Assembly: GCA_019745775.1 (NCBI GenBank)
Contig: JAIESR010000080.1
Coordinates: forward strand, 1-52,687
Direction of reading: 5' to 3'
DNA: 52,687 nucleotides
DNA from: Xanthobacteraceae bacterium
Lineage (GTDB): Bacteria > Pseudomonadota > Alphaproteobacteria > Rhizobiales > Xanthobacteraceae
Part shown: positions 17,332 to 27,843 of the stretch, one piece after another
How positions within the stretch are numbered: the first letter of the stretch is position 1
How the letters are laid out: each line of letters begins with the position of its first letter
The notes under the pieces: generated by a model
Database searches by the model: none
The model's input: the letters and a program-made list of their open reading frames with translations, nothing else
What the model was told of the DNA's origin: nothing
Position numbers and translations under genes: made by a program

Positions 17332-17754
17332 ATGACAGCGCGCTACGTACTCGCAGCCCTCGCCTATATCATCCCGACATTCCCCCTAGGCTACTTCTGG
17401 CACTTGGTCATCTTCAAGCGTTACTACGACTCGCTTCTTGTCTATCGCCCGGACGTGATTATCCCCCTTGGCTTGGCCTCCATGGCGATCCAAAGCATCA
17501 TCTGGGCCTATCTGTATGGCCGCCTGTTTTCGGGCGAACCGGTGCTGCGGGGCGCGCTAAAATTCGCGGCGCTGGCAATCCCCCTCGCCTGGAGTTTTCT
17601 GGTGCTGCCGATCGGCGCCAAACACCTGATGGCCGACGTGACCGGCTTTGTCATGATCGAGACGGCATTCGTCGCCGTTCACTACCTCCTCGTCAGCCCG
17701 CTGATCGCGCTGGCCTTTGCGTACCGGAGAGCGCCACAAGCTGCGGTCGCATAG
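17332..17754 (+). CDS. Four-helix membrane protein (DUF1761-like)
   Basis: 140 residues from ATG 17332, placed ten bases after GGGAG; the GTG at 17326 is too close to that site. Four hydrophobic segments (about 4-26, 45-64, 76-95, 105-130) fill the protein. The opening helix with PTFPLGYFWHLVIF is like small integral membrane proteins of the DUF1761 type, though I am not certain of the family. Divergently transcribed from the HxlR regulator, hence probably under its control. Confidence 0.75.
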   Translation: MTARYVLAALAYIIPTFPLGYFWHLVIFKRYYDSLLVYRPDVIIPLGLASMAIQSIIWAYLYGRLFSGEPVLRGALKFAALAIPLAWSFLVLPIGAKHLMADVTGFVMIETAFVAVHYLLVSPLIALAFAYRRAPQAAVA

Positions 17755-17824
17755 TTACGGACGGGCGGTATTTTGCTTCCGTAGCCGCTACAATCCCCCG
17801 CGAATCCTTGGGGGCGTGCGGGGC

Positions 17825-19081
17825 ATGCTGCAACTTCAATCAGCCGCAGGCGTCGTCGGCTTGCTCGCGATCGCCTGGCTCGTCAGCGAGCGGCGTACCG
17901 CCGTCGCCTGGAAGCAGGCCGGACTCGCGCTCGGCCTCACCGTCGTCGTGGCGGTGCTCCTGCTCAAGATCCCGCAGATCGCCGCCGCCTTCGCCTATGT
18001 GAACCAGGCGGTCGGCGCGATCGCCGCCGCGACCCGCGCCGGCACGTCGTTCGTGTTCGGCTATCTCGGCGGCGGTCCTTTGCCCTATGACCTGAAGACG
18101 CCCGGCGCGGAGTTCGTGCTCGCCATGCAGGCGCTGCCGGTGCTGCTGGTCATGAGCGTGCTCACCACCGTCCTGTTCTACTGGCGCGTGCTGCCGCCCT
18201 TGGTGCGCGGCTTCGCCTGGGCGCTGGAGCGCACCATCGGCGTCGGCGGCGCGGTCGGGCTCGCGACCGCGACCAACATCTTCGTCGGCCATGTCGAGGC
18301 GCCGCTGTTCATCCGTCCCTACCTCGCGCGGCTGACGCGCACCGAATTGTTCATCGTCATGACGGGCGGCATGGCCGGGATCGCCGGCACCGTGCTGGTG
18401 CTCTACGCGACCATCCTCGGCCCGATCATCCCCGATGCGGGGGCGCATCTCGTCGTTGCCTCGGTGCTCGGCGCGCCGGCGGCGATCCTGATCAGCCTGA
18501 TCATGGTGCCGGAGACCGCCGACCGGCAGACCGGCGGCGACCTGATCGAGCCCGAGCCGGTGGCGTCGTCGACGATGGACGCGATCGTGAAGGGCACCGT
18601 CGCCGGGCTCGAGCTGCTCCTGACCATCGTCGCGATGCTGATCGTCCTGGTCGCGCTCGTCTATCTCGGCAACGCGATCCTCGGCCTCCTGCCGGATGTC
18701 GCCGGCGCGCCGCTGTCGTTGCAGCGCATGCTCGGCTGGGTCATGGCGCCGGTGTGCTGGCTGATGGGCATTCCCTGGGATCAGGCGCAGACCGCTGGCA
18801 GCCTGATGGGCATCAAGACCATCCTCAACGAGCTGATCGCCTATGTGGAGCTGTCAAAGCTTCCGTCCGACGCGCTCGATCCGCGCTCGCGGCTGATCAT
18901 GCTCTATGCGATGTGCGGCTTCGCCAATTTCGGCTCGCTCGGCATCATGATCGGCGGCATGGCGACGATGGTGCCCGAGCGCCGCGACGACATCGTCTCG
19001 CTGGGCTTGAAATCGATCGTGTCGGGCACGCTCGCCACCTGCCTGATCGGCGCGATCGTCGGCGTATTGAGCTTCCCGTGA
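17825..19081 (+). CDS. nupC: Concentrative nucleoside transporter (CNT family)
   Basis: 418 residues from ATG 17825; upstream frame back to 17717 overlaps the previous gene and lacks a ribosome site. Domains in order: three N-terminal helices, Gate region, and the CNT core with ATATNIFVGHVEAPLFIRPY (the substrate and cation site; G-x-E-A-P) and, near the end, YAMCGFANFGSLGIMIGG. It imports nucleosides with H+ or Na+ across the inner membrane. It may serve salvage together with the phosphoribosyltransferase elsewhere in the window, but the two are far apart. Confidence 0.92.
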   Translation: MLQLQSAAGVVGLLAIAWLVSERRTAVAWKQAGLALGLTVVVAVLLLKIPQIAAAFAYVNQAVGAIAAATRAGTSFVFGYLGGGPLPYDLKTPGAEFVLAMQALPVLLVMSVLTTVLFYWRVLPPLVRGFAWALERTIGVGGAVGLATATNIFVGHVEAPLFIRPYLARLTRTELFIVMTGGMAGIAGTVLVLYATILGPIIPDAGAHLVVASVLGAPAAILISLIMVPETADRQTGGDLIEPEPVASSTMDAIVKGTVAGLELLLTIVAMLIVLVALVYLGNAILGLLPDVAGAPLSLQRMLGWVMAPVCWLMGIPWDQAQTAGSLMGIKTILNELIAYVELSKLPSDALDPRSRLIMLYAMCGFANFGSLGIMIGGMATMVPERRDDIVSLGLKSIVSGTLATCLIGAIVGVLSFP

Positions 19082-19089
19082 GCTCTTGA

Positions 19090-19165
19090 GTCCGGATTGA
19101 GCGCGAGCGAAATCCGGGAAAAGAAGACCCGGGTGTCGCTGGCGCTCCACCCGGGCTACAGGGCC
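19090..19165. repeat. Intergenic palindromic repeat
   Basis: Contains tccggattgagcgcgagcga and aatccggg, then acccgggtgtcgctggcgct and ccacccgggctac. The two halves can form consecutive hairpins. The same family recurs at about 38525-38604. It lies between two convergent genes and may terminate both. Confidence 0.65.
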
Positions 19166-19177
19166 AAACCCCGTCGC

Positions 19178-20116
19178 CTAGCCCGGCGACGGCGCGTAGC
19201 GGCCGGTTGCCTGCGGCGCGTATCCACCCTTACCGCCCTTGGTTTCCCATTCGAGGCGCGTGTCGCGTGGCCAGGTGCGCTTGAGGTCGTCGCGGACGTC
19301 GATGCGCAAGCGGCCGAGCCCGTCGATCTCGAGCTCGACCTTGTCGCCGTTCTGGAAGGCGTGCAGGCCGCGGTGGTTGGTGCCGGTCGCCAGCACGTCG
19401 CCGGGCTCGAGCCCGTGGATAGAGCTCACGAACTCGATGCAGCGCGGGATCTTGTTCGCCATGTCGTCGGTATTGTAGTTCTGCTTCAGCACACCGTTGT
19501 TGTACAAGCGGACCTGGAGCTTGTGCGGATCCTTGATCTCGTCGGCGGTGACGATGTAGGGGCCCATCGGCGCGAAGGTGTCGCGCGACTTCATCTGGTA
19601 GAAGGTATTGCCCGGCGGCTTCAGCCCGCGCGCCGAACCGTCGATGAAGTTGGTGTAGCCGAACACATAGCTCATCGCGTCGGCAGCTTTGATGTTGGCG
19701 CCGCGCTTGCCGATGATCACGGCAAGCTCGGCCTCGCCTTCAAAGTGGGTCGCCGGCACATCGGGCAGCACCATCGTACCCCCGGTTGGCAGGACACAAT
19801 TCGGAGACTTCAGGAACGCGTTGATCGGCGCGGCTTCCTTCCGGGTGCCGTCCTCCATGTAGTTGACCGCCATGCAATCGATATTGATCGGGCGCGGCAG
19901 CGGCGAACGGATCGTCACCTTGTCGAGCGGCGTGGCGCGGCCGCGGCCGGCGGCCTGCTCGATCCTATTGCGGTAATCGGCCCAGCGTTCGATGACGCCA
20001 TTGATGAGGTCATGCGGCCCGAGCTGCGGTACATCCTTGACCGCGTCCATGACGTCCACGACGGCGTCATCCTTGAGCACACCAAGCCGGAAATCATCGA
20101 AAAACAGGATCTTCAC
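19178..20116 (-). CDS. Fumarylacetoacetate hydrolase (FAH)-family protein
   Basis: 312 residues from GTG 20116, preceded by GGGAGGA; the annotated frame upstream to 20404 is artefact. FAH C-terminal fold with metal ligands in THFEGEAELAVIIGK and the FGYTNFIDGSARG loop, and the conserved TGTNHRGLHAFQNGD segment near the end. The family cleaves or decarboxylates 2,4-dioxo acids from aromatic or sugar-acid breakdown. Divergent from the Bug-Bug-UbiD genes at 20320 onward, which suggests one aromatic-acid pathway controlled from the shared 200-bp region. Confidence 0.9.
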   Translation of the reverse strand: MKILFFDDFRLGVLKDDAVVDVMDAVKDVPQLGPHDLINGVIERWADYRNRIEQAAGRGRATPLDKVTIRSPLPRPINIDCMAVNYMEDGTRKEAAPINAFLKSPNCVLPTGGTMVLPDVPATHFEGEAELAVIIGKRGANIKAADAMSYVFGYTNFIDGSARGLKPPGNTFYQMKSRDTFAPMGPYIVTADEIKDPHKLQVRLYNNGVLKQNYNTDDMANKIPRCIEFVSSIHGLEPGDVLATGTNHRGLHAFQNGDKVELEIDGLGRLRIDVRDDLKRTWPRDTRLEWETKGGKGGYAPQATGRYAPSPG

Positions 20117-20319
20117 GGCATCCTCCCTTGTGACTTTTTTGTCGGTGCGACACGCTAGTCCCTGAGGACGGATGGGATCAAGAGCCGATTCGCAAATCGT
20201 GGCGGATCGCTTTTTTGACCCTTCCTTCCTGGCGGGCTGCGATGTATTTTTGAAAGATAAAGCGCTCAGGGAACATGAGCGTCCAAACGCGCGCATTGCG
20301 CGATACAAGGGAGGATCCG

Positions 20320-21243
20320 ATGAAGCTTCCCCGCCGTACGTTCGTCCGGCTGGCCGCAAGTGCTGTGGCGGCTCCCGCCATCTCCGGATTCGCATGGGCC
20401 TCAACCAACCGGTCGCGCCCGGTGCGCATCATGGTCGGGTTCGCCCCCGGCAGTTCGGCCGACATGATCGCGCGGGTGCTCGGACACGGCCTGTCGGAAC
20501 GAACTGGTCAGGAGTTTATCGTCGATAACCGCCCGGGCATTGGCGGCAATCTCGCCACCGAAGCCGTCGCACATGCGGCCCCCGACGGCCATACGCTGCT
20601 CATGAGCGGCACATCGGACGCAATCAGCACGACGCTCTACCAGAAGCTCAACTTCAACTTTCGGCGCGACATCGCGCCGGTCGCGGCCCTCATTCGGTCG
20701 CCCAATGTCGTGCTGGTGAGCCCATCGGTTCCGGCCGAGACCGTCGGCGACCTGGTTGCGCTGGCGAAGGCCGATCCGGGCGGGCTCCGCATGGCCTCGG
20801 CCGGCGTCGGATCGGCGAGCCACCTCGCCGGCGAAACATTCAAGATGACCACCGGCGCCGAGATGGTGCACGTCGCCTATCGCGGCGGCGGCGGCGATAC
20901 CTATGCCGATCTCATCGCCGGACGCGCCGACGTCTATTTCCCCGCGCTCGCCTCCGCGATCAGCCATATCAGGGACGGCAGGCTCCGGGCCCTGGCGGCG
21001 CCGGGCTATCAAGCCAGCACCTGGTTCGGCATCGGCGCGCCGCGCAACACACCGGCGGACATCGTCGCGCGGCTCAATCGGGAGATCAATGCGGCGCTCG
21101 CCGATCGCGCGATCGCATCGTGGATCGCCGACTTTAGCGGCACCGTCGCTGCGGGCTCACCGGCCGATTTCGGCGCCCTGATCGCCAGCGAGACCGAGCG
21201 GTGGGCGCAGGTGATCAAGGCCTCCGGCACCGCGCTGAGCTGA
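20320..21243 (+). CDS. Bug/TctC-family periplasmic receptor with internal shortening
   Basis: 307 residues from ATG 20320, after GGGAGG. A Tat-like signal (PRRTFVRLAASAVAAPAISG) precedes the receptor, with MVGFAPGSSADMIARV, NRPGIGGNLATE and VAYRGGGGDTYADLIAG. At residues 224-228 the usual stretch linking the strand LRALA to PGYxAS, about 20 residues that normally include a PDVPT-type motif, is missing; the flanking sequence stays in frame. Ends 10 bp before a second Bug gene and is probably co-transcribed with it and with the UbiD gene. Confidence 0.88.
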   Translation: MKLPRRTFVRLAASAVAAPAISGFAWASTNRSRPVRIMVGFAPGSSADMIARVLGHGLSERTGQEFIVDNRPGIGGNLATEAVAHAAPDGHTLLMSGTSDAISTTLYQKLNFNFRRDIAPVAALIRSPNVVLVSPSVPAETVGDLVALAKADPGGLRMASAGVGSASHLAGETFKMTTGAEMVHVAYRGGGGDTYADLIAGRADVYFPALASAISHIRDGRLRALAAPGYQASTWFGIGAPRNTPADIVARLNREINAALADRAIASWIADFSGTVAAGSPADFGALIASETERWAQVIKASGTALS

Positions 21244-21253
21244 CGGGAGGTCC

Positions 21254-22225
21254 ATGCAACGACCCCGCCGTCGCTTCCTGCACCTCGCCGCGGGAGCGGC
21301 GGCGTTGCCCATCACGTCGCGCCTCGCGCGCGCGCAAAGCTATCCGTCGCGGCCGGTGCGTTTCATCGTCGGTTTCCCCGCCGGCAACGCCCCCGACATC
21401 ATCGCGCGCCTCATCGGACAGATCTTGTCGGAGCGGCTCGGCCAGCAATTCGTGATCGAGAACCGCCCGGGCGCCGCGAGCAACATCGCCACCGAGGTGG
21501 CGCTCGCCGCGCCGCCGGACGGCTACACGATCCAGATGATCGTGCTCACGAACGTGTTCAACCAGACGCTCTTCCCGCATCTCAAGTTCAATTTCATGCG
21601 CGACATCACGCCGGTCGGCGGCATCGCCGATGCGCCCTACCTGATCGTCGTCAATCCATCGCTGCCGGTAACGACGATCCCGGAATTCATCGCTTATGCC
21701 AAGGCGAACCCCGGCAAGATCAACTACGCCTCCGGCGGCAACGGCAGTTCGTCGCATATCTTCGGTGAGATGCTGAAAAAGATGTCCGGTATCGAACTCA
21801 CCCATGTTCCCTATCGCTCGAGCTTCATGCCCGATCTGCTGTCCAACCAGATTCAGATGACCATCAATCCCATCCCGCAGGCGATGGAGTATGTCCGCAC
21901 CAACACACTGCGTGCCATCGCGGCGACCACCGCGAAGCGGCTCGACTTCCTGCCCGATATCGCGACCGTGGATGAATCCGTGCCGGGCTACGTCGCGACC
22001 GGCTGGTATGGTCTCAGCATGCCCAGGAATACGCCGGCGGAGTTCGTCGACACGATCAACAAAGCCGTCAACGAGGCCCTCGCCGATCCCAAGGTGAAGG
22101 CGCGGTTCGCCACCTTGGGCGTCCAGGCGATGCCGCTGACGCCGGCCGCTTTCTCGAAATTCATCCACGACGACTATGACAAGTGGTCGAATGTGATCAA
22201 GACGACCGGCATCAAGGCGGATTGA
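21254..22225 (+). CDS. Bug/TctC-family periplasmic receptor
   Basis: 323 residues, normal length. Signal peptide with a twin-arginine-like start (RPRRRFLHLAAGAAALP), followed by FIVGFPAGNAPDIIARLIG, ENRPGAASNIATEVA and HVPYRSSFMPDLLSNQ. Unlike its upstream neighbour it keeps the complete lobe-linking segment (RLDFLPDIATVDESVPGY). Tandem arrangement suggests a duplication with divergence. Likely ligand: an aromatic or organic acid, guided by the UbiD gene 62 bp downstream. Confidence 0.92.
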   Translation: MQRPRRRFLHLAAGAAALPITSRLARAQSYPSRPVRFIVGFPAGNAPDIIARLIGQILSERLGQQFVIENRPGAASNIATEVALAAPPDGYTIQMIVLTNVFNQTLFPHLKFNFMRDITPVGGIADAPYLIVVNPSLPVTTIPEFIAYAKANPGKINYASGGNGSSSHIFGEMLKKMSGIELTHVPYRSSFMPDLLSNQIQMTINPIPQAMEYVRTNTLRAIAATTAKRLDFLPDIATVDESVPGYVATGWYGLSMPRNTPAEFVDTINKAVNEALADPKVKARFATLGVQAMPLTPAAFSKFIHDDYDKWSNVIKTTGIKAD

Positions 22226-22287
22226 CGCAGCCCTATCCTCCGCAACCTTCCTTCTCTAGACTCGCTTGATAACCGCGGGCGAGAGCG

Positions 22288-23823
22288 ATGGAAGATCATT
22301 CAACCGGGCAATCCGGCGCGCATTCCGGCTTCAACCAGACGACCCCTGTCGCCTGGCAGGACCTCCGCGAGTGGATCGCGCTGGTCGAGGCCAACGGCCT
22401 GCTCAAGCGCATCGACAAGCCGGTCGACGCCGACGAGGAGCTTGCCGCCATTGCCTACCTCGCGACGCGGCGCGAGGACGCGCCTGCCCTGCTGTTCGAT
22501 GACATCACCGGCGCCCGCACCGACGCGAGCATCCTGGTCAACATGCTGGGCGCGAGCAAGGAGCGCTATGCGCTCGCGGTCGGGATCGATCCCACGCTGT
22601 CGACCGCCGACATGATCGCGGCGACGCGCGATCTCATGCAGCGGCGGATCAAGCCGGTGCCGGTAGCGAAGGCCAAGGCGCGCGTGAACGAGATCGTGCT
22701 GCGCGGCGACGAGATCGACCTCACGCAATTCCCGGTACCGAAGTTCTGGCCCGGCGATGGCGGCCGCTATATCGGCACCGGCGACATCACGCTCACGAAA
22801 AATCCCGACACCGGACGCGTCAATGTCGGCTGCTACCGGCAGATGCTGCACGGGCCCCGCCGCGTCGGGCTCTATTGTTCGCCCGGCAAGCACGGGCTGA
22901 TCGACCGCGAAGCCTGGTGGGCGCGCGGCAAGCCGTGCGAGGTGGTCGCCGCCTACGGCATCGACCCGGTGCTGTTCATGCTGGCGGCGCAGGTGTTCGG
23001 CATCAAGGAATCCGAGCTCGACGTCGCCGGCGGCCTGATGGGCCGCGGCGTGGAACTGACCGAGGCGGAGTTCGTCAGCCTGCCGATCCCCGCCAATGCC
23101 GAGCTTGTCATCGAGGGGCTGCTCCATCCCGGCGACATGGAGGACGAAGGCCCGCTCGGCGAATTCACCGGCTACTACGGCCGCGAGCGCGCTCCGCAGC
23201 CGGTGATCGAGGTGAAGGCGCTGCATCACCGCCGCTCGCCGATCCTCACCGCCGCGCTGATGGCGAAATATCCCTCCTGCGAGATCGGCGCCTATTACGC
23301 GATCATGCGCTCGGCGCGCATCCTCGACGATCTCGACCGCATCGGCGTGTCGGGCGTGCTCGGCGCTTATGCGCATCCCGCCGCCGCGTCGGGCTGGGGC
23401 ATGGTGGTGGTGTCGATGCAGCAGCAATATGCCGGGCACGCCGCGCAGGTGCTGGCGCTGACCGCGCAATGCCCGGCCGCCGCCTACTACACCAAGTGGA
23501 TCATCGCGGTGGACGAGGACGTCGACCCGACCGATTTCAACGACGTGATGTGGGCGCTCTCGACGCGCTGCAATCCCGCCGACGATCTCGACGTGCTGCG
23601 CAACACCTGGTCGACCGGCCTCGACCCCAGCCAGTATCCGCCGGAGCTGCGGCCCTACGGGTCGAAGGTGCTGATCAACGCCTGCAAGCCGCACAAGCAC
23701 ATCAAGCAGTTCCCGCAGGCGACGCTGCTGCGCCAGAGCGTCTACGAGCGCGCGGCCGCGCGCTGGGACGAGCTCGGTTTCGAGGGCCCGCCGCCGAAGC
23801 CGACGGCGTTTCATAAGGAATAG
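22288..23823 (+). CDS. UbiD-family decarboxylase
   Basis: 511 residues, the family's usual size. The prenylated-FMN-dependent (de)carboxylase signature is clear: MLGASKERYALAVG, GEFTGYYGRERAPQPVIEVK and the later Mn/K-binding and catalytic Glu/Arg region around NVGCYRQMLHGPRRVGLY. These enzymes interconvert aromatic or alpha,beta-unsaturated acids and their decarboxylated products. Activity needs prFMN from a UbiX-type protein, which is not in this window. Co-directional with two Bug receptors; the set probably imports and decarboxylates an acid. Not ubiD of ubiquinone synthesis by context. Confidence 0.93.
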   Translation: MEDHSTGQSGAHSGFNQTTPVAWQDLREWIALVEANGLLKRIDKPVDADEELAAIAYLATRREDAPALLFDDITGARTDASILVNMLGASKERYALAVGIDPTLSTADMIAATRDLMQRRIKPVPVAKAKARVNEIVLRGDEIDLTQFPVPKFWPGDGGRYIGTGDITLTKNPDTGRVNVGCYRQMLHGPRRVGLYCSPGKHGLIDREAWWARGKPCEVVAAYGIDPVLFMLAAQVFGIKESELDVAGGLMGRGVELTEAEFVSLPIPANAELVIEGLLHPGDMEDEGPLGEFTGYYGRERAPQPVIEVKALHHRRSPILTAALMAKYPSCEIGAYYAIMRSARILDDLDRIGVSGVLGAYAHPAAASGWGMVVVSMQQQYAGHAAQVLALTAQCPAAAYYTKWIIAVDEDVDPTDFNDVMWALSTRCNPADDLDVLRNTWSTGLDPSQYPPELRPYGSKVLINACKPHKHIKQFPQATLLRQSVYERAAARWDELGFEGPPPKPTAFHKE

Positions 23824-23946
23824 CGTCGCGCTCTCATTAGCGGCCTTGAACTGGCGCTGAACGCTGCTGTGCTATCTCAGTAAAGCAGTAACACTATCGC
23901 AACAAGTCGGTAACGCTCCAAAGAAACGATCACCTAGGGCAAGAAG

Positions 23947-24426
23947 ATGGAAGAATTCGATCCGGAGGACGACGAAAGACCGATTGAGTCCTATCCAGGC
24001 TTCATTGGTGTGACGTTGGATGACGAATTTTTCCCGGAGAAGGAGTTGGAATGCCTAAAGAGTTTGAATTGGGAGCGATACACCAATTTGCTGGAGTGGG
24101 CGCCCGATGATCACACAATTGAAGTGGAGTTTCGTAAGGGACTCCGACGAATAAACCGCACGTACGATTATTCCTCGCTTTGTTGGCTGCTCGACCAAGT
24201 GCCTAGCATCAAGGTTTTTCACGATCCCGGTGGGCCCAGTATCGCTAGCGCAGCAGTTTTCATATTCTTCATTGCCGATGGCGTCAGTGCAGAAGAATTA
24301 GAACACGACGTTCTGGCCCTCCTAGCAGCGTTACAATCAGATTTCCAAGCCTTGGAGGCTCAACACGGGCAGGAGCTTGACGAGATTATTGGCACGCATA
24401 ACCAGGGCAGGAAAGCAGAGCAATGA
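23947..24426 (+). CDS. Acidic hypothetical protein, base composition unlike neighbours
   Basis: 159 residues from ATG 23947. Strongly acidic N-terminus (EEFDPEDDERPIE), a middle part with SYPGFIGVTLDDEFFPEKELECLKSL split across short strands, and a predicted helix (AEELEHDVLALLAALQ) near the C-terminus. I recognise no family. GC content and codon use (many AT-ending codons such as gaa, ttt, aat) differ plainly from the flanking GC-rich genes, which suggests horizontal gain. Such acidic small proteins are sometimes immunity or anti-restriction proteins, but nothing here proves that. Confidence 0.6.
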   Translation: MEEFDPEDDERPIESYPGFIGVTLDDEFFPEKELECLKSLNWERYTNLLEWAPDDHTIEVEFRKGLRRINRTYDYSSLCWLLDQVPSIKVFHDPGGPSIASAAVFIFFIADGVSAEELEHDVLALLAALQSDFQALEAQHGQELDEIIGTHNQGRKAEQ

Positions 24427-24446
24427 CGTCGCATCCGCTACGCCAA

Positions 24447-24486
24447 TGGATTCCGGACAGCCGCTTCGCGGCTTCCGGAATGACGA
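24447..24486. repeat. Short palindromic repeat
   Basis: tggattccgga at the left and tccggaatgacg at the right flank a GC-rich inner hairpin (agccgcttcgcggct). It lies between the acidic hypothetical gene and usg, which converge here, and could act as a terminator. Confidence 0.6.
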
Positions 24487-24505
24487 CCGAGAGGATAGGG
24501 TTTCT

Positions 24506-24775
24506 TCAGTGCAGCCGGAACTCCCCGTTCACCGCCCGGATTTCGGCGGGCTTGATCAGCCGCGCATGCGCGACCGTCACCGAGTGCAGCGGGCCTTCGA
24601 TCTTCTCCAGCCAGAACGCCAGAAACTTGCTCAGCACCGGAAACTTCGGGCAGAGATCGTAGTCCTGCCATACGTAGGTCTGCAGCAGCGCGGGATGATC
24701 GGGTAGCCGGTAGAGAATCTCGGCCGTGGTCAGTCCGTATCCTTCCAGCTGCTTTCTGAAGCCTTCCGAAACCAT
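24506..24775 (-). CDS. usg: Usg family protein
   Basis: 89 residues from ATG 24775, five bases after GGAGG; the frame to 24799 lacks such a site. Near-complete match in pattern to the alphaproteobacterial Usg family: FRKQLEGYGLTTAEILYRLPDHP, LQTYVWQDYDLCPKFP and HSVTVAHARLIKPAEIRAV. The name comes from a small gene beside the trp or asd loci in other organisms; the biochemical function is unknown. Here it lies upstream of and divergent to groESL. Confidence 0.88.
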   Translation of the reverse strand: MVSEGFRKQLEGYGLTTAEILYRLPDHPALLQTYVWQDYDLCPKFPVLSKFLAFWLEKIEGPLHSVTVAHARLIKPAEIRAVNGEFRLH

Positions 24776-24980
24776 GAATGTCCTCCATTTCGGGGACAAC
24801 GAGTGTCGAGGAACCGGCGTTCCAATTTCAAGCCCAAAAGATAAATTATGTGTTTATTATCAAGGCATTAGCAGCATCGCGTCACGATTGCTGACAGCGC
24901 ACTTTTTGAGCCCCGCCCGTGCCCATGCGCCGCTTCGGGTGAGGAATTAACCAAACAAATTCAGATATTTGAGCGGCCTG

Positions 24981-25007
24981 GTAGCACTCTCTCATTTTGA
25001 GTGCTAA
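24981..25007 (+). promoter_or_regulatory. CIRCE element (HrcA operator) of groESL
   Basis: Inverted repeat TAGCACTC (24982-24989), nine-base spacer, GAGTGCTA (24999-25006): a perfect eight-base-pair CIRCE. The possible -35 (ttgagc, 24969-24974) and weak -10 bracket it, so HrcA bound here would block the promoter and release it on heat stress. groES starts 125 bp downstream, leaving a long leader. Confidence 0.95.
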
Positions 25008-25131
25008 AAAACTGCCGCGCCCCTCTTGCGGGCCAAAAAGAGCGACTTATGTCGCATCCAGCCGTCACCGGATGCTTCTTCCGGTGGCTGCCATCAAAAA
25101 CCGACCGAATCATTCAACGAGGAGGGTTTCC

Positions 25132-25446
25132 ATGAAGTTCCGTCCGCTTCACGACCGCGTCGTCGTCAAGCGCATCGATGCCGAGGAGAAGACCTCCGGC
25201 GGCATCATCATCCCCGACACCGCCAAAGAGAAGCCGAGCCAGGGCGAGATCGTCGCCGTCGGCCCGGGCGGCCGCGATGAGGCCGGCAAGCTGATCCCGA
25301 TCGATCTGAACGTTGGCGACCGCGTGCTGTTCGGCAAGTGGTCGGGCACCGAGGTCAAGATCGACGGCGAAGACCTCCTGATCATGAAGGAATCCGACAT
25401 CCTCGGCGTGCTGGAAGGCAGCGTCGCCAGGAAGAAGGCCGCTTAA
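25132..25446 (+). CDS. groES: Co-chaperonin GroES
   Basis: 104 residues from ATG 25132, after GAGGAGGG. Full Gro[16 protein letters not shown], the mobile loop [18 protein letters not shown] that contacts GroEL, and [29 protein letters not shown]. Forms the heptameric lid of the chaperonin. Transcribed with groEL under CIRCE control. Confidence 0.98.
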   Translation: MKFRPLHDRVVVKRIDAEEKTSGGIIIPDTAKEKPSQGEIVAVGPGGRDEAGKLIPIDLNVGDRVLFGKWSGTEVKIDGEDLLIMKESDILGVLEGSVARKKAA

Positions 25447-25457
25447 CAATCCCCACG

Positions 25458-27214
<1,757 letters not shown>

Positions 27215-27240
27215 GGTCTGCTTCGCTCCACGAGATGCGA

Positions 27241-27266
27241 GAGGCCGCCTTCGGGCGGCCTCTTTG
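27241..27266 (+). terminator. Rho-independent terminator of groESL
   Basis: Perfect nine-base-pair stem gaggccgcc / ggcggcctc with a ttcg tetraloop, followed by ttt. It begins 27 bp after the groEL stop. Confidence 0.85.
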
Positions 27267-27299
27267 CTTAGCGGCAGCGCACGCAGCTTCGCGCCCGCG

Positions 27300-27710
27300 T
27301 CACGCGCTGATGTCGAACAGCGACTTGACCATCTGATTGTAGGACGTCACCACCCGCGCGTTGGCCGCATAGGCGTACGTCGCCATGAGTTGCTGGATCA
27401 TTTCGTCCGCCAGATCGACGTTGGGGGCCGCGACCATGCCATCCTGATTGGCATATGGCGCCGACGGATCGTAGGTCGCCACATAGCTCGGCGCGACTTC
27501 GGTGACGACCGCCCGCGTGCCGCCGCTTGCCAGGTCGACCTGGTCGACACGCAGCGGCGTATAGGGGCGTGATGCATCCGGCGCGTAGTTGCCCTGCGCA
27601 TCCGGAAGCGCGCCGTCGGAACGCACGTTTGCGACATTTTGCGCCGAGACCTGCAGGCGCTGCGTTGCCGCCAGCATTCCCGACACGGCGATGGACTGCA
27701 CGCTGCTCAT
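27300..27710 (-). CDS. FlgC-like flagellar rod protein, isolated
   Basis: 136 residues, the length of FlgC. The N-terminus MLAATQRLQVSAQNVANV and the C-terminus DLADEMIQQLMATYAYAANARVV match the two helical ends by which rod proteins self-assemble (MxxAxxRLxxxAxNxAN and ExxxxMxxxxxYxANxxxx). The middle has PYTPLRVDQV..ATYDPSAPYANQDGMV, as in FlgC. No other flagellar gene is nearby, so it may be a paralogue used outside the main flagellum operon, or a remnant of a secondary locus. Convergent to groEL across its terminator. Confidence 0.8.
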   Translation of the reverse strand: MSSVQSIAVSGMLAATQRLQVSAQNVANVRSDGALPDAQGNYAPDASRPYTPLRVDQVDLASGGTRAVVTEVAPSYVATYDPSAPYANQDGMVAAPNVDLADEMIQQLMATYAYAANARVVTSYNQMVKSLFDISA

Positions 27711-27843
27711 GAACCGGCTGAGACCGTTGATCAGCTGGGAATCCTAGTCCGCCCTGGTCAAGACTTCTCTGCGGAGACCCCTTCGAATTCCCGCCTTCCC
27801 GTTTACGTTCAATTCACCCAGCAGCGGCTCGCGGTGGCGCCGG

